From assembly GCF_015999265.1 (NCBI RefSeq), contig NZ_JAEAGR010000007.1:1-64000 (forward strand): DNA of 64,000 bases, given 5' to 3'. Of this stretch, positions 62,985 through 64,000 are shown one piece after another. The position numbers and the translations under genes are program-made. The notes beneath the pieces are model-generated. The model saw nothing but the letters and a program-made list of their open reading frames with translations, did no database searches and had not been told where the DNA came from. Within the stretch, counting starts at the first letter, position 1. Each line of letters opens with the position of its first letter. This DNA is from Mobilitalea sibirica. Its GTDB lineage: Bacteria; Bacillota; Clostridia; Lachnospirales; Lachnospiraceae.

Positions 62985-63108
62985 GAGGACTTTCCTGTAA
63001 CCATTTATCACAAAATTCTATACAATACTTACTAAGATTATCTGCTACAATATCCGGGACTAAATAAACCGACGGATTATTATCTTCACTTAGCAAAACA
63101 TATTTCAT
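62965..63108 (-). CDS. 47-residue small protein
   Basis: ATG 63108 stands behind AGGAGTG and encodes MKYVLLSEDNNPSVYLVPDI followed by a Cys- and Trp-bearing C-terminus (YCIEFCDKWLQESPHARWYL). The frame is open upstream without a better start. It overlaps the start of the creatininase-like gene, implying translational coupling. No family name is known to me. It has no membrane helix. Confidence 0.6.
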   Translation of the reverse strand: MKYVLLSEDNNPSVYLVPDIVADNLSKYCIEFCDKWLQESPHARWYL

Positions 63109-63181
63109 ATTTATTTTCACTCCTATATGTAATCTTGAAGTGCAACAATATATAATCTCTTTACGGGATAATATTATTATA

Positions 63182-64000
63182 TTAAGGAAGGGTCGAAAAT
63201 TTAGTTTTACTTTCCTCAAACCAGCTTCTTACAGCTTCAGCCCATATATCATTGTCAAATGGCCATGCAGTATTTTGAAGCTCCCTAGCTACTTCCCATG
63301 CATGATGAAAGAAGAATGTAATATCATCTCTTCCTGTATTCAATTCGCCGATAATAATATCACACCAACCTTTTGCACATTCATATAACTCAGATGACTT
63401 AATCTCTTTAACAAGTCTATCTATATCGTACGCTACTCTTCGTTCTTCTATAGTAATTTTACTGTCAATTATGTCAACTATTGTGTAAGCTGCTGTACAT
63501 TTATAGTCCAAAGGTAATCCGCAAGATCCAGAATTGATTAGTATCTTATTATTTATCGTAGTATGCCACTGAACATGAGAATGACCAAATACAATTATAT
63601 CAGCATCAATGTTATGCACCTCATTCATTATAGTTTCATCTGTATGTAATATTTCTTCTATGTACTCTGCAAATTCCTTATCATTAAATGGTTTTCTTTC
63701 CATCTTCTCTGCATACTTTGAACTTGATAGTAAATTTAAGTTTGAATCCTTGATCAGATTTGTTATATCATGCAACAATAATATTTTTATGGTTCCATCA
63801 TTGATCTCAATTACCGCTTTATCTTGTAATTGTTGCAGATATAATAAATTCTCTTTTCTTAATTTTTTATAGTTCCAATACAAACTATTAAATTGGTTAT
63901 GAACCCAATCTGTTTGGTCAATTTCCTTAAGCTCAACTAGATACCCCTCCTTATTACCTGATACAATAAAACTATTATCTAAGTTTCTCATAGTATCTAC
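63182..64000 (-). CDS. metallophosphoesterase, cut by window edge
   Basis: At least 269 residues; the frame is open through the window end, and the family's first metal block (D-x-H-G-N) is absent, so the true start lies outside. Visible are VSGNKEGYL (the G-N-x-E/D block), LLHD, ADIIVFGHSHVQW (G-H-x-H metal motif) and ILINSGSCGLP. These fit the calcineurin-like YfcE/diadenosine tetraphosphatase group. The C-terminal 80 residues (from DIDRLVKEI) look like a helical extension. Confidence 0.8.
   Translation of the reverse strand, partial: VDTMRNLDNSFIVSGNKEGYLVELKEIDQTDWVHNQFNSLYWNYKKLRKENLLYLQQLQDKAVIEINDGTIKILLLHDITNLIKDSNLNLLSSSKYAEKMERKPFNDKEFAEYIEEILHTDETIMNEVHNIDADIIVFGHSHVQWHTTINNKILINSGSCGLPLDYKCTAAYTIVDIIDSKITIEERRVAYDIDRLVKEIKSSELYECAKGWCDIIIGELNTGRDDITFFFHHAWEVARELQNTAWPFDNDIWAEAVRSWFEESKTKFSTLP

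Overview
The window looks like chromosome from a low-GC, endospore-forming anaerobic Firmicute of the Lachnospiraceae (Clostridium phytofermentans / Lachnoclostridium type). This is inferred from spoIVA, the AT-rich base use, strong AGGAGG ribosome sites, the radC-mreBCD-pbp2-minCDE-rodA-mgsA gene order and a surface family 9 cellulase. No rRNA, tRNA, CRISPR array or intact transposase was seen.

The first 43 kb is almost entirely plus-strand and mostly core. It starts with a P-loop kinase lacking its Walker A lysine and a two-subunit ABC exporter. Next come an ASCH-like protein, an inositol monophosphatase, spoIVA and an NlpC/P60 wall hydrolase. DNA repair and tRNA genes follow (a membrane-bound MutS-like ATPase, rnhA, mutS, mutL, miaA), then a methionine gamma-lyase-like PLP enzyme. 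The rod-shape and division block runs from DUF4321 and radC through mreB, mreC, mreD, PBP2, minC, minD, minE, rodA and mgsA to a carboxypeptidase lipoprotein. A second division block holds an HlyD-like protein, yggS, sepF, ylmH, divIVA, aroB, lspA and rluD, followed by a DUF4143 ATPase and a lone BlaI/MecI repressor with two visible operators. MreB/C/D, PBP2 and RodA would build the side wall. MinCDE, SepF and DivIVA would place the septum.

About 1 kb without genes (43.16-44.17 kb) separates this from the second part (44.2-64 kb), which is entirely minus-strand and accessory in character. It contains a DsrE/methyltransferase pair, a GH9 cellulase lipoprotein, an acetyltransferase, an adenosine deaminase-like enzyme, a GNAT, a kinase, PlsC, a histidine phosphatase, a ProB-like kinase, a creatininase-like protein and a metallophosphoesterase cut by the window edge. 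It also holds decayed genes: an alpha/beta hydrolase with an internal deletion, a GNAT relic, and an orphan 3-prime fragment.

The most unusual locus is the apparent three-gene operon at 53.8-58.4 kb. It encodes a membrane-anchored protein, a secreted metzincin-type protease (HEVGHMIGLHD) carrying eight near-identical 59-residue cysteine-rich repeats, and a secreted helical protein with eight EEKE-centred repeats. I do not recognise this combination. Other notable signals are a family of very long intergenic hairpins (9.7, 20.4 and perhaps 32.2 kb), tandem Shine-Dalgarno repeats before minD, and hairpin-forming 18-bp repeats before yggS.
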